Shown piece after piece: positions 43,594 through 52,245 of a stretch of DNA of 64,000 bases (positions within the stretch are counted from its first letter, which is position 1; every line of letters starts with the position of its first letter). The stretch comes from Lachnospiraceae bacterium (GTDB lineage Bacteria > Bacillota_A > Clostridia > Lachnospirales > Lachnospiraceae). The stretch spans positions 39,798-103,797 of the forward strand of contig JAFWYN010000015.1 of NCBI GenBank assembly GCA_017522685.1, written 5' to 3'. The notes under the pieces were generated by a model, which saw nothing but the letters and a program-made list of their open reading frames with translations, was not told the DNA's origin and ran no database searches. The position numbers were made by a program, and so were the translations under genes.

Positions 43594-44919
43594 ATGAAAA
43601 AGTTTAAAGAGCTTTTGTTAAATAATTGGGGCCTGAAGCTGATCTCCTTAACCATTGCTTTTGCATTATGGTTTGTGGTGATTAGTGTAAACGACCCTGT
43701 AGATCAGAAATCTTTTGCCAATATTAAGGTGAACTTAATTAATACCGAGCTGTTAACCGATAAGGATAAGGTGTATGAAGTGTTGGAGGGAACCAATCAG
43801 CTTCGTTCCGTAACCTTTGAAGCACCTAAGTCCATTCGTGAAAAAATCGAAGCATCGGACATCATTGCAGAAGCGGATTTTAATGACATGACCAGTACGG
43901 ATACGGTGCCCATTAAGTTCTACTGTCCTAAGTATAGTAATGATGTTACGGAGATTGAGGGTAATTTCAGCTATGTTAAGTTGAAGGTTGAAAAGAAGGT
44001 CAGCAAGTGGATTGACATTAAGTACACCCAGATTGGTGAAGTGGCAGAGGGATATGTGATTAGTAATATTTCTCTGGACCAAAACCGATTGGAGATAACC
44101 GGACCCGCTTCTAAAGTGGCAGAAGTATCAAAGGCAGTGGTAGATGTCAATGTTTCGGATATTTCGAATGATATATATACCAGGGGCAGCATACAATTAT
44201 GTGATGCCAATGGTAATAGTCTGAATTACGGCAGCATCACTGGTAATGTGGATAAGGTAAATGTGAAAGTGGGCGTATATCCTACAAAAGCAATTCCTGT
44301 AGAATACAATATTACAGGTGTTCCTGAGAATGGATATGTTCAGACCGGAGAAATGGAAACTGAGATTAAGACGGTTATGGTGGCAGGCCCGGCGTCCTTG
44401 TTGAACAGTACGAGTGCTATTACGATACCCGAAAATGAGTTGGACATTACAGGGGCTACAGGGAATGTGGTCAAGGATATTAATTTGCGAAAATTGTTAC
44501 CGGCAGGTATGATATTTGCGGATAAGACTTTCGACGGTAAGTCCGAAGTAACTATTTTCATAGAGAAGCAGGCGGAAGTAGAGTTACAGGTTACAAGGCT
44601 GAATTTACAAATTACCAATAAGCCCGCGAATAAGGTGATTGAGTATCCTGAAGGATCCCAGATACCACCTTTGAAATTACGTGGCTTAGAAAGATATGTA
44701 TCTACCGTTACGGAAGAGAATCTGAGAGGTATTGTGGATGTGGGTGCTTGGATGCAAGAGAAACAAATGGAGGAGTTATCCTCCGGTACATACCAGATTC
44801 CGGTAGAATTTGCACTGGTTTCCAAGGTGGAACAGATGGAGCCGGTCTATGTGACATTGGAAGTAATGACTCCGGAAGAATATGCAGACAGAGCCAGAAA
44901 TCAGAATGCAGTAAACTAA
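43594..44919 (+). CDS. cdaR: CdaR, YbbR-domain regulator of CdaA
   Basis: A 441-residue extracellular protein with one N-terminal membrane helix (about 15-33, 'KLISLTIAFALWFVVI'), then four YbbR-like repeats, recognisable by recurring 'V.l....i.G....G...' strands (for example 'YVISNISLDQNRLEITGPAS' and 'YVQTGEMETEIKTVMVAGPA'). It binds CdaA and modulates its activity in other Firmicutes. It begins 3 bases after the cdaA stop. The first Tyr/Val-rich repeat is well preserved. Confidence 0.92.
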   Translation: MKKFKELLLNNWGLKLISLTIAFALWFVVISVNDPVDQKSFANIKVNLINTELLTDKDKVYEVLEGTNQLRSVTFEAPKSIREKIEASDIIAEADFNDMTSTDTVPIKFYCPKYSNDVTEIEGNFSYVKLKVEKKVSKWIDIKYTQIGEVAEGYVISNISLDQNRLEITGPASKVAEVSKAVVDVNVSDISNDIYTRGSIQLCDANGNSLNYGSITGNVDKVNVKVGVYPTKAIPVEYNITGVPENGYVQTGEMETEIKTVMVAGPASLLNSTSAITIPENELDITGATGNVVKDINLRKLLPAGMIFADKTFDGKSEVTIFIEKQAEVELQVTRLNLQITNKPANKVIEYPEGSQIPPLKLRGLERYVSTVTEENLRGIVDVGAWMQEKQMEELSSGTYQIPVEFALVSKVEQMEPVYVTLEVMTPEEYADRARNQNAVN

Positions 44920-44958
44920 AGACGGAAAATTTGAGCAGATTTAGTAGGAGGAGTTTAG

Positions 44959-46308
44959 ATGGCCAGATTATTTGGAACAGATGGTGTAAGAGGTGTTGCG
45001 AATGAGGAATTGACTCCTATGCTTGCCATGCAACTGGGGCAGGCAGGAGCTTATGTATTATCCAAAGAGAACGCACATAAGCCTACGATTATGGTGGGTT
45101 GTGATACCAGAATTTCGGGAGATATGCTGGCAAATGCATTGATGGCGGGTGCTTGTTCCGTAGGTGCGAATTGCGTGTTTGTAGGAGTTATTCCCACACC
45201 GGCTGTTGCATATCTTACACGAAAATATAAGGTGGATGCAGGTGTAGTTATATCCGCATCCCACAATCCGGTGGAGTTCAATGGCATTAAGTTTTTTGAC
45301 GGAAACGGATTCAAACTGCCGGACGCTTTGGAAGATGAAATAGAAGCTTTGCTAAAAGACAATATGCAGGGTGTCAAATTCCCCATTGGTCCCGGAGTAG
45401 GCAAGATTAAGTATCGTACCGATGCAAGAGAAGAATATGTAAATCATGCCATTCAGTCTGTGAATGTGGATTTAAGTGGGTTGAAAATTGTAGTGGATTG
45501 TGCAGAAGGTGCTTCTTTCTATACTTCGGTAGAAGCACTGAAGGAATTGGGCGGTAATGTAGTAGCTATTCACAATAACCCGGATGGTACCAATATCAAT
45601 GCCAATTGTGGTTCTACCCACATGGAAGAATTACAGGCCAGAGTGGTTTACGAGAAGGCCAATGTGGGCCTGGCATTCGACGGGGATGCAGACCGTATGC
45701 TGGCAGTGGATGAATTTGGCAACATGGTAGATGGAGACCAGATTATGGCCATTGTAGGCAATTATATGAGGTCTCAAGGCAAATTAAAAAATGATACCAT
45801 TGTGGCTACTGTTATGAGTAATTTGGGCTTTTTCCTGATGGCAGAGAAGGAAAAGCTTACCATAGAGCGCACAAAGGTAGGAGACAGATATGTTTTGGAA
45901 CGCATGAAAGAGATTGATGCATCCTTAGGAGGCGAGCAGTCCGGTCATGTGATTTTCCTGGATGAAAATACCACCGGTGACGGATTACTCAGTGCGTTAC
46001 ATTTGTTACAGGTTATGGTGGAGACCGGCAAGCCTTTGTCTGAACTTGCACAGATTATGCAGGTATTACCGCAGGCATTGGTAAATGCAAAGGTAGCAAA
46101 CCATAAAAAAGATAAGTATATGGAATTTCCGGAAATTGCAAAGGCAATTCAGGATCTGGAAAGTAAGTACGCAGGAGAAGGTCGTGTGCTGATACGTCCT
46201 TCCGGAACAGAACCGCTGGTACGTGTCATGATAGAGGGAAAAGATGCTGAGGTTATCAAAGAAGATGCTGAAGTTTTGGCTAAATTGATTCAGGATATCA
46301 TGTTTTAA
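44959..46308 (+). CDS. glmM: Phosphoglucosamine mutase
   Basis: A 449-residue enzyme converting glucosamine-6-phosphate to glucosamine-1-phosphate for peptidoglycan and teichoic precursors. The N-terminus 'MARLFGTDGVRGVANEELTP' is diagnostic. The active-site phosphoserine is Ser101 in 'VISASHNP', the metal loop 'AFDGDADRML', the sugar loop 'GGEQSGHVIF', and the phosphate loop 'IRPSGTEPLVRVM'. AGGAGG precedes the ATG. In other species GlmM binds and inhibits CdaA, which fits the gene order. Confidence 0.97.
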   Translation: MARLFGTDGVRGVANEELTPMLAMQLGQAGAYVLSKENAHKPTIMVGCDTRISGDMLANALMAGACSVGANCVFVGVIPTPAVAYLTRKYKVDAGVVISASHNPVEFNGIKFFDGNGFKLPDALEDEIEALLKDNMQGVKFPIGPGVGKIKYRTDAREEYVNHAIQSVNVDLSGLKIVVDCAEGASFYTSVEALKELGGNVVAIHNNPDGTNINANCGSTHMEELQARVVYEKANVGLAFDGDADRMLAVDEFGNMVDGDQIMAIVGNYMRSQGKLKNDTIVATVMSNLGFFLMAEKEKLTIERTKVGDRYVLERMKEIDASLGGEQSGHVIFLDENTTGDGLLSALHLLQVMVETGKPLSELAQIMQVLPQALVNAKVANHKKDKYMEFPEIAKAIQDLESKYAGEGRVLIRPSGTEPLVRVMIEGKDAEVIKEDAEVLAKLIQDIMF

Positions 46309-46317
46309 AGAAAGTGG

Positions 46318-46346
46318 TTGAGAATATACCTTAATCATGTTATGAT
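46318..46346 (+). promoter_or_regulatory. Promoter of the HPr gene
   Basis: TTGAGA (46318-46323), 17-base spacer, TATGAT (46341-46346), about 25 bases before the ATG. Confidence 0.55.
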
Positions 46347-46370
46347 GATAAGGTAAATGGAGGGATGAAA

Positions 46371-46634
46371 ATGGTTAACCAAAAGGTTGTTATAAAGAAT
46401 CCAACAGGGTTACATCTAAGACCGGCCGGTGTCCTATGTAAAGAGGCAATGAATTATAAATCATTGATAACGTTTCAATTTAGGGATAGCACGGCAAATG
46501 CAAAGAGTGTTCTTAGTGTATTAGGCGCATGCGTGAAATGTGGTGACGAGATTGAGTTTTACTGTGATGGTGTGGATGAGCAGGAGGCTTTGGAAGCATT
46601 GGTTGCAGCAGTAGAAGACGGTCTCGGTGAATAA
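46371..46634 (+). CDS. HPr-family phosphocarrier protein
   Basis: An 87-residue HPr. With the start at ATG 46371 (GGAGGG 6 bases upstream), the phosphorylation sites fall at the canonical numbers: His15 in 'GLHLRPAG' (target of EI) and Ser46 in 'AKSVLSVLGA' (target of HPr kinase in Firmicutes). The alternative ATG at 46365 abuts the ribosome site and shifts the numbering. Having His15, it is not a Crh-type protein. It is monocistronic between its own promoter and a terminator, with no ptsI nearby. Cys53 and Cys56 ('GACVKCGDE') are not usual in HPr and might indicate a paralogue. Confidence 0.9.
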   Translation: MVNQKVVIKNPTGLHLRPAGVLCKEAMNYKSLITFQFRDSTANAKSVLSVLGACVKCGDEIEFYCDGVDEQEALEALVAAVEDGLGE

Positions 46635-46647
46635 TCGCGAAGAGTGT

Positions 46648-46683
46648 ACAGCCCATCCCTTTAGGATGGGCTGTGTTAATATT
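46648..46683 (+). terminator. Terminator after the HPr gene
   Basis: ACAGCCCATCC (46648-46658), loop CTTTA, GGATGGGCTGT (46664-46674), then GTTAATATTT. The stem is strong; the T-tract is poor. Confidence 0.7.
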
Positions 46684-46708
46684 TAATTGATCCTTAGGAG
46701 GAAGCAGT

Positions 46709-48388
46709 ATGTTGAATTATGGCAGATATCAAAAGAATCCGGTAGTGAATTATCCGGAACGTGAGTGGCCGAATAAAGAAATTGAAAAGGCACCTATTTG
46801 GTGTAGTGTGGACTTGAGAGACGGTAATCAGGCACTCATTGACCCCATGGTAGTAGAAGAGAAGATAGAAATGTTCCAGTTTTTGGTGAATTTGGGCTTT
46901 AAGGAAATCGAAATAGGTTTCCCGGCGGCCAGCCAGATTGAATATGATTTCCTGCGTCAGTTAATTGACAGAAAGTTGATTCCTGATGACGTTTTGGTAC
47001 AGGTTCTGGTTCAGTGCAGAGAAGAATTAATTGAAAGAACCTTTGAAGCCATTGAAGGCTGTAAGCAGGCTGTAGTACATATTTACAACTCCACTTCCAC
47101 CTTACAGAGAGACGTGGTATTTAATATGGACCGAGAGCATATTATAGACATAGCAGTGCAGGGTACCAGAATGGTTCGTGAACGTGCGAAATCATTCCCC
47201 GGCAAGATTGTTTTAGAGTATTCTCCGGAAAGTTTTACCGGTACAGAGTTGGATTTTGCATTGGATATTTGTAATGCAGTCCAGAGAGAATGGGAACCTA
47301 CTCCTGAGAATCCCATGATTATTAATCTGCCTTCTACGGTAGAGATGAATACTCCCAATGTTTATGCAGACCAGATTGAATGGATGATTAAGCATTTGGA
47401 AAACAGAGAGAGTCTTATTATCAGTGTGCATCCACATAATGACAGAGGTACCGGAACTGCAAGTGCTGAGTTGGCATTGTTGGCCGGTGCAGACCGTGTG
47501 GAAGGAACCTTGTTTGGTAACGGTGAGCGTACCGGTAATGTGGATATTTTGAATATTGCGTACAATATGTTTTCACAGGGTATTAATCCGGAGTTAAATA
47601 TTGAACATATAAACGATATTATTGAGATTTATGAGCGCTGCTGTAAGATTCCCATTCACCCCAGACATCCTTATGCCGGAAAGCTGGTATTTACTGCATT
47701 TTCCGGTTCTCATCAGGATGCTATTAACAAGGGCGTAAAGGCTATGAAGGATCGTAATAATGAATACTGGCAGGTTCCTTATCTGCCTATCGATCCGGCA
47801 GATATCGGAAGAGAGTACGAACCCATCGTTCGTATTAATTCCCAGTCCGGCAAGGGCGGCGTGGCATTTATTATGGATACCTACTTTGGATTTAAGCTTC
47901 CTAAGGCTATGCATAAAGAATTTGCAAATGTAATACAAAATTTGTCTGAGAAGCAGGGAGAAGTGACACCGGAGCAGATTTTCGAGGCCTTCAAAGCAGA
48001 GTATCTGGACAAAAAGGAACCCATCCATTTCCGTAGCATGAAAGTGGATGATTTGGGTGAAGAGGCACATGAAGACTTTGATACCAGAGTGTCTGTGGTA
48101 TATACGGATCATGGTGTGGAAAGAAGCTTTGTTGCTACCGGTAATGGTCCTATTGATGCGGTAAAACGCGGATTGTCATTGGAGTTGGGATTAAAGATAA
48201 AGATTTTGGATTACGAAGAGCATGCTTTGCAGAGTGGTTCTAATTCACAGGCAGCAGCTTATATTCACTTGCTGGATAGCGAGACCGGCAATATTACCTA
48301 TGGTGTTGGTGTAAGTTCTAATATTACCAGAGCATCAGTCAGAGCTATATTCTCGGCAATTAACAGACTGAACTTGGGAGTCAGATAG
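46709..48388 (+). CDS. leuA: 2-isopropylmalate synthase (long form)
   Basis: A 559-residue enzyme of leucine synthesis condensing acetyl-CoA with 2-oxoisovalerate. The catalytic TIM barrel has 'VDLRDGNQALIDPM' and metal ligands 'SVHPHNDRGTGTASAELALL'; 'TLFGNGERTGNVDIL' is also conserved. The C-terminal regulatory domain (LeuA dimer, about 430-559) includes 'HALQSGSNSQAAAYIHLLD' and gives leucine feedback inhibition. It belongs to the yeast/Corynebacterium-like longer class. AGGAGG precedes the ATG. No leuBCD neighbours and no T-box leader are present in the short upstream gap. Confidence 0.95.
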   Translation: MLNYGRYQKNPVVNYPEREWPNKEIEKAPIWCSVDLRDGNQALIDPMVVEEKIEMFQFLVNLGFKEIEIGFPAASQIEYDFLRQLIDRKLIPDDVLVQVLVQCREELIERTFEAIEGCKQAVVHIYNSTSTLQRDVVFNMDREHIIDIAVQGTRMVRERAKSFPGKIVLEYSPESFTGTELDFALDICNAVQREWEPTPENPMIINLPSTVEMNTPNVYADQIEWMIKHLENRESLIISVHPHNDRGTGTASAELALLAGADRVEGTLFGNGERTGNVDILNIAYNMFSQGINPELNIEHINDIIEIYERCCKIPIHPRHPYAGKLVFTAFSGSHQDAINKGVKAMKDRNNEYWQVPYLPIDPADIGREYEPIVRINSQSGKGGVAFIMDTYFGFKLPKAMHKEFANVIQNLSEKQGEVTPEQIFEAFKAEYLDKKEPIHFRSMKVDDLGEEAHEDFDTRVSVVYTDHGVERSFVATGNGPIDAVKRGLSLELGLKIKILDYEEHALQSGSNSQAAAYIHLLDSETGNITYGVGVSSNITRASVRAIFSAINRLNLGVR

Positions 48389-48425
48389 TTTTTTGAGTTA
48401 CATTAGATGATTGGGGAGGATGTAA

Positions 48426-49955
48426 ATGCAAAATCTAAAGAGTAAGATTAGTCGATATATGACAATCATTACTGTAGGCATTATATCAGTTATCATAGTG
48501 GTCTCCTTCTTGGTGAGTATGTTGAGTGCGCAGAGCAATGCAAGGAAAGAGGCAAAGTATTTGCTGAAACAAATTGAGCAATTGTTTGAAGAAAATCAAC
48601 AGGATTTATCGGAAGTGAAGGAGGAATTGTTCAATGATTTTAGTTTGCTTCGTATTAACGAAGGTGTAGATTACCTGGCAATTGATGCAAAGACAGAAAC
48701 TGTGATAGGTGCTACCGATTCGACCTTGGTCGGCAAGGCCGTATCACAGACAGGCTTAAAAATGTCAAAAATCATTAAAGACAAAAATGGCTTTCATGCG
48801 AGATACGGAGAAGGAAAATCCTTTATTGTGTTTAAGCGTGTGGGAGATACCTGGATTGGTCGGGGAGTCAGAAATAAGGTCCTGTATGATAATGTGCCGG
48901 GTAATGTGTTCGGATTGGCGGTTTGTTGTATTCTCATGGGAATCGTTCAGGTGTTTTGTATCACAAAGTATCTGAATGCACAGGTGGTGGAAGGAATCCA
49001 TGAAGTAAATAAGAAGCTGGAATTGATTTCTAACGGAAAATTGACAGAGAATGTAAGCGTAAAAAACAGTAGTGAATTCGTAGAACTCAGTCAATATATT
49101 AACGACATGGTGAGAAACCTTATGGCCGGTAATCGCCGACTGTCCTATGTGTTGAGTAAGACACATATGCAAATAGGGGCCTATGAGTATAACGACTTAA
49201 TAAAGAGAGTGGTTGTTACGGAGCAGATAGCGCAGATTCTGGAACTGAAGGACGAAGAAATGGAAGTTCTGGTATCTGACAAAAATGAATTTAAGAAGTA
49301 TATCAATCACGTACAGCGATATATCTATGATGCTGAAAATAATATATATCATTACAGACGATATCATGAGAAATATATTCGTATTGAAGAATTATATGAG
49401 CATGGAAAAATGTTTGGCGTTATGATTGATATGACGGATGAGATTTTACGAAGGAAGCAGATTGAGGAAGAACGAGATGTAGATTTGCTTACCGGCTTGT
49501 ATAATCGTCGCGGATTAGAGAACCGCTTATATGAATTGTTCAGTATGCCGGAGCGCATTGGCCATGGTGCCATTATTATGATTGATGCGGATGGATTGAA
49601 GGAAATCAATGACCGGTACGGACATGATAATGGTGATATCTATCTAAAGAAAATGGGTAATATTATCAAAGGATTTGGTGTTAATGAATCCATTGCCTCC
49701 CGACAGGGCGGCGATGAGTATGTTCTGGTATTATACGATTATGCCAGTGAAAAAGAGCTGATGAACACCATAGGCACCTTGGAACACATACAAAATAACA
49801 GTATTGTGCACCTGAACGAAGGTCAGGATGTGCCGCTGAAGTTCTCATTTGGTTATACTATTATTGGAGAACGTACAGATTATCTTGCAATGATGCATGA
49901 AGCAGATGAAAAAATGTACGAAAGTAAGAGAATTCGTAAAGGGAAAAAGAAATAG
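48426..49955 (+). CDS. Membrane diguanylate cyclase (GGDEF)
   Basis: A 509-residue protein. Membrane helices lie at about 14-36 and 158-178, enclosing an extracellular sensor domain of about 120 residues. A HAMP-like segment follows (180-235), then a PAS-like region (245-340), and the GGDEF domain (about 345-509) with 'LLTGLYNRRGLE', 'MIDADGLKEINDRYGHDNGD' and active-site 'GGDEY' (428-432). The RxxD inhibitory site expected just upstream is replaced ('VNES'), so product feedback is probably lost. It makes c-di-GMP in response to an external cue. It lies upstream of the glycan locus, but no direct link is shown. GGGGAGG precedes the ATG. Confidence 0.92.
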   Translation: MQNLKSKISRYMTIITVGIISVIIVVSFLVSMLSAQSNARKEAKYLLKQIEQLFEENQQDLSEVKEELFNDFSLLRINEGVDYLAIDAKTETVIGATDSTLVGKAVSQTGLKMSKIIKDKNGFHARYGEGKSFIVFKRVGDTWIGRGVRNKVLYDNVPGNVFGLAVCCILMGIVQVFCITKYLNAQVVEGIHEVNKKLELISNGKLTENVSVKNSSEFVELSQYINDMVRNLMAGNRRLSYVLSKTHMQIGAYEYNDLIKRVVVTEQIAQILELKDEEMEVLVSDKNEFKKYINHVQRYIYDAENNIYHYRRYHEKYIRIEELYEHGKMFGVMIDMTDEILRRKQIEEERDVDLLTGLYNRRGLENRLYELFSMPERIGHGAIIMIDADGLKEINDRYGHDNGDIYLKKMGNIIKGFGVNESIASRQGGDEYVLVLYDYASEKELMNTIGTLEHIQNNSIVHLNEGQDVPLKFSFGYTIIGERTDYLAMMHEADEKMYESKRIRKGKKK

Positions 49956-49964
49956 ATAAATAAG

Positions 49965-49996
49965 AAAGCTGTTGCAGGCAATCAGCAACAGCTTTT
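49965..49996. terminator. Bidirectional terminator
   Basis: AAAGCTGTTGC (49965-49975) and GCAACAGCTTT (49985-49995), between convergent genes. Confidence 0.82.
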
Positions 49997-50003
49997 GTAT
50001 TGA

Positions 50004-50459
50004 CTATAAATAACATAAGATGGCAATCAAAACACCTAAAATGGCACCTATAATTACCTGTAAAGGAGTATGTCCCACAAATTCTTTTAATTTTTCATGA
50101 GCGGTTAATTCTTTCCGCCCCATATCTTCAAAGATTTTGAGCATATCATTCAGTAGCTGTGCCTGAATACCGGTTTCGCGCCGTACTCCTCTGGCATCAT
50201 GCATTACTACAATGGCGAATATTGCAGCTATGGCAAATTCGAAACTGCCGGCTCCGAACTCAAAACAGGTTGCTACAGCCAGAGAACTTACGGTGGAGGA
50301 ATGCGAACTGGGCATACCGCCGCTTCCCACCAAACGTTCCGCCGCAAATTGTTTGGATAGGATGAAGTGTATAATGGTTTTGATAACCTGTGCAACAAAC
50401 CAGCTAATGGCTGCAACCATAAATATTTTATTACTTAGTAAATCTGAAAAAAAGGTCAT
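50004..50459 (-). CDS. Divergent PAP2-family (DUF212/YuiD) membrane protein
   Basis: A 151-residue membrane protein with about four helices. The DUF212 motifs 'GGMPSSHSSTVSSLAVATC' and 'VMHDARGVRRETGIQAQLLN' are conserved; the 'SSHS' serine-histidine recalls the phosphatase site of PAP2 enzymes. It is probably a lipid-phosphate or undecaprenyl-pyrophosphate phosphatase-like protein, but the activity is not established in the family. Function in the polyprenyl cycle would fit the adjoining glycosyltransferase genes. A weak -10 (TATACT) lies at 50490-50495 on the minus strand. Confidence 0.88.
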   Translation of the reverse strand: MTFFSDLLSNKIFMVAAISWFVAQVIKTIIHFILSKQFAAERLVGSGGMPSSHSSTVSSLAVATCFEFGAGSFEFAIAAIFAIVVMHDARGVRRETGIQAQLLNDMLKIFEDMGRKELTAHEKLKEFVGHTPLQVIIGAILGVLIAILCYL

Positions 50460-50569
50460 AATTCATTCCTTCTTGCTATTGATGTGATTAGTATACCCTA
50501 TTTAAGCAAGAATGGCTAGTTTTTTTGCATAAAATTTTGGTATCCTGTAAAGGTTTTGGGGGAATCAAC

Positions 50570-50598
50570 TTGCATAAAAAGGTGTCAGAGAGTATACT
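50570..50598 (+). promoter_or_regulatory. Promoter of the GtrB-like gene
   Basis: TTGCAT (50570-50575), 17-base spacer, TATACT (50593-50598). A second copy of TTGCATAAAA lies 45 bases upstream (50525-50534). Confidence 0.55.
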
Positions 50599-50630
50599 TG
50601 TTAATGAGAAAAACGAAAGGTGGGACAAAC

Positions 50631-51560
50631 ATGAGTCTGCTGAGTGTGGTGGTTCCCTGTTTTAACGAGGAAGAAAGTGTTGCTGATTTTTATATGGAGC
50701 TTATGAAGAATCAGTCATATTTTCAGGAAAAGAAAGTGGATTTGGAGATTCTGTTTATAGATGACGGATCTAAAGATAATACAGTAGGGAAGATAAAGGA
50801 ATTAAAGCAAAAGGATGACAGAGTGCGCATGATTTCTTTTTCCAGAAATTTTGGGAAAGAAGCAGCCATGTATGCCGGTTTGGAGAATGCAAAAGGTGAC
50901 TATGTAGTAATTATGGATGTGGATTTACAGGATCCGCCTGCACTTTTGCCGGATATGTATTCTTATATATTGGAAGGATATGATTCAGTAGCCACACGCA
51001 GAGTGACCAGAAAAGGAGAACCCCCCATTCGTTCTTTCTTTGCAAGATGCTTTTATCGTTTGATGAAGCGTATTTCCAAGACAGAAATAATGGATGGTGC
51101 CAGGGATTATCGTATGATGAGTCGCCAAATGGTGGATGCTATCTTGCAGATGCAGGAATACAACCGATTTACCAAAGGTATTTACGGCTGGGTGGGCTTT
51201 GAGACAAAATGGTTGGAATATGAGAATGTGGAACGGGCAAAGGGAGAGACCAAGTGGAATTTCTGGAAACTGTTAGTATATTCCGTAGAAGGGATAACAG
51301 CATTTTCCACGGCACCTTTAATGTTTGCCTCTTTCTTGGGAGTGCTGTTTTGCATACTGGCATTTGTTATGATTATCTTTACCATTATCCGCAAAGTTTT
51401 GTTTGGTGATCCGGTATCCGGTTGGCCGTCTTTGGTTTGTATTATCTCTTTGGTTAGTGGTGTGCAGTTATTCTGTTTGGGTATATTAGGACAATATTTG
51501 TCGAAAACATATATGGAAGTAAAAAGACGTCCTATTTATTTGGTAAAGGAAGAAATATAA
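50631..51560 (+). CDS. Polyprenyl-phosphate glycosyltransferase, GtrB/DPM-like (GT2)
   Basis: A 309-residue GT2 enzyme. The catalytic domain (1-235) starts 'LSVVVPCFNEEESVADFY'; the nucleotide-sugar Asp motif is 'MDVDLQDPPALLPDM'. Two C-terminal helices lie at about 230-258 and 265-290 ('VCIISLVSGVQLFCLGILGQ'). It adds glucose or a similar sugar to undecaprenyl phosphate on the inner face, giving a donor for later outer-face transfer. The ATG at 50631 follows GAAAGGTGGG. The downstream GT-C-like pair could use such a donor. Confidence 0.92.
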   Translation: MSLLSVVVPCFNEEESVADFYMELMKNQSYFQEKKVDLEILFIDDGSKDNTVGKIKELKQKDDRVRMISFSRNFGKEAAMYAGLENAKGDYVVIMDVDLQDPPALLPDMYSYILEGYDSVATRRVTRKGEPPIRSFFARCFYRLMKRISKTEIMDGARDYRMMSRQMVDAILQMQEYNRFTKGIYGWVGFETKWLEYENVERAKGETKWNFWKLLVYSVEGITAFSTAPLMFASFLGVLFCILAFVMIIFTIIRKVLFGDPVSGWPSLVCIISLVSGVQLFCLGILGQYLSKTYMEVKRRPIYLVKEEI

Positions 51561-51577
51561 GGAAAATTGTGGTTTAG

Positions 51578-51668
51578 TGACGAAGCCTTTCGATGGGTTT
51601 ACATTGTAATCTATGTCGATTGTGTTAAGATGGTTTATGTGGTCGCGACAAAGGAGCAATACTCGACA
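51578..51668. promoter_or_regulatory. Cluster of 0A-box-like motifs
   Basis: TGACGAA (51578-51584) matches the relaxed Spo0A box TGNCGAA. TGTCGAT (51614-51620), CGCGACA (51644-51650, reverse) and CTCGACA (51662-51668, reverse) carry the TGTCG core. All lie in 90 bases just before a gene for a Spo0A DNA-binding domain. Confidence 0.45.
51604..51631 (+). promoter_or_regulatory. Predicted promoter of the Spo0A-like gene
   Basis: TTGTAA (51604-51609), 16-base spacer, TAAGAT (51626-51631). One 0A-like motif lies in the spacer. Confidence 0.4.
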
Positions 51669-51687
51669 TATGAAAGGGGATCTCATC

Positions 51688-52065
51688 ATGGATATTGCTA
51701 CGATAGAGGATTATGAGTTGGAGCGGTATATTACGGAAGTGATGTTGGATATGGGAGTTCCTGCTCATTTAAAGGGCTATCATTACTTAAGAGAAGCGAT
51801 TCTGTTGTCAGGAAGAGATATGGAGCTGGTGGAAAGTGTGACCAAGCTTTTATATCCTGCTATTGCAAAGCATTTTAAAACAACGGACCAGAAAGTGGAA
51901 AGAGCCATTCGAAATGCCATAGAAGTGTCATGGACACGAGGAAATGCAGAGAGCTTTGAGGAGGTATTCGGTTATTCTGTATTGCAGGGAAGAAGCCGCC
52001 CCACAAACAGTGAATATATTTCTCGAATTGCAGATAAAATGCGGCTGGATATGAAGTCTAAATAA
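51688..52065 (+). CDS. Stand-alone Spo0A C-terminal (effector) domain protein
   Basis: A 125-residue protein matching only the DNA-binding half of Spo0A: 'DMGVPAHLKGYHYLREAILL', the helix-turn-helix with 'SVTKLLYPAIAKHFKTT', the recognition helix 'KVERAIRNAIEVSW', and the C-terminal 'PTNSEYISRIADKMRLDM'. There is no receiver domain, so it cannot be switched by phosphorylation; it may compete with Spo0A or be controlled by its level. The start ATG 51688 is preferred (AAAGGGG upstream) over 51613, whose ATG lies in a putative binding site. It stands between glycosyltransferase genes and ends at a terminator. Assignment to the family is clear; its role is unknown. Confidence 0.9.
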   Translation: MDIATIEDYELERYITEVMLDMGVPAHLKGYHYLREAILLSGRDMELVESVTKLLYPAIAKHFKTTDQKVERAIRNAIEVSWTRGNAESFEEVFGYSVLQGRSRPTNSEYISRIADKMRLDMKSK

Positions 52066-52111
52066 GAAAATGAAAAGAAAATAATGTCTGCTTAGTTGTT
52101 GTGACTGAAAA

Positions 52112-52143
52112 AATGGGCTATCCTTTGTGGATGGCCCATTTTA
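52112..52143 (+). terminator. Terminator after the Spo0A-like gene
   Basis: AATGGGCTATCC (52112-52123), loop TTTGT, GGATGGCCCATT (52129-52140), one G-U, followed by TTAT. Confidence 0.78.
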
Positions 52144-52174
52144 TGTGGGATAACTTTTTGAAAATCTGAAATAC

Positions 52175-52204
52175 TTGTCTATACAAGGTAAACTGTGATA
52201 TAAT
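52175..52204 (+). promoter_or_regulatory. Promoter of the surface-glycan operon
   Basis: TTGTCT (52175-52180), 18-base spacer, TATAAT (52199-52204). CTTGT-N4-ACAAG (52174-52187) overlaps the -35 and may be an operator. Confidence 0.5.
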
Positions 52205-52245
52205 AAAATGAACTATAGTCTTTTGCAGAATAGAGGATGGCATTT

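Noticed and set aside
44920..44958. glmS-type ribozyme or riboswitch before glmM
   Set aside because: Only 39 bases separate the genes, and the known ribozyme precedes glmS, not glmM.
46635..46708. T-box leader for leuA
   Set aside because: The gap holds only the HPr terminator and a ribosome site; it is too short for a T-box and lacks its conserved sequences.
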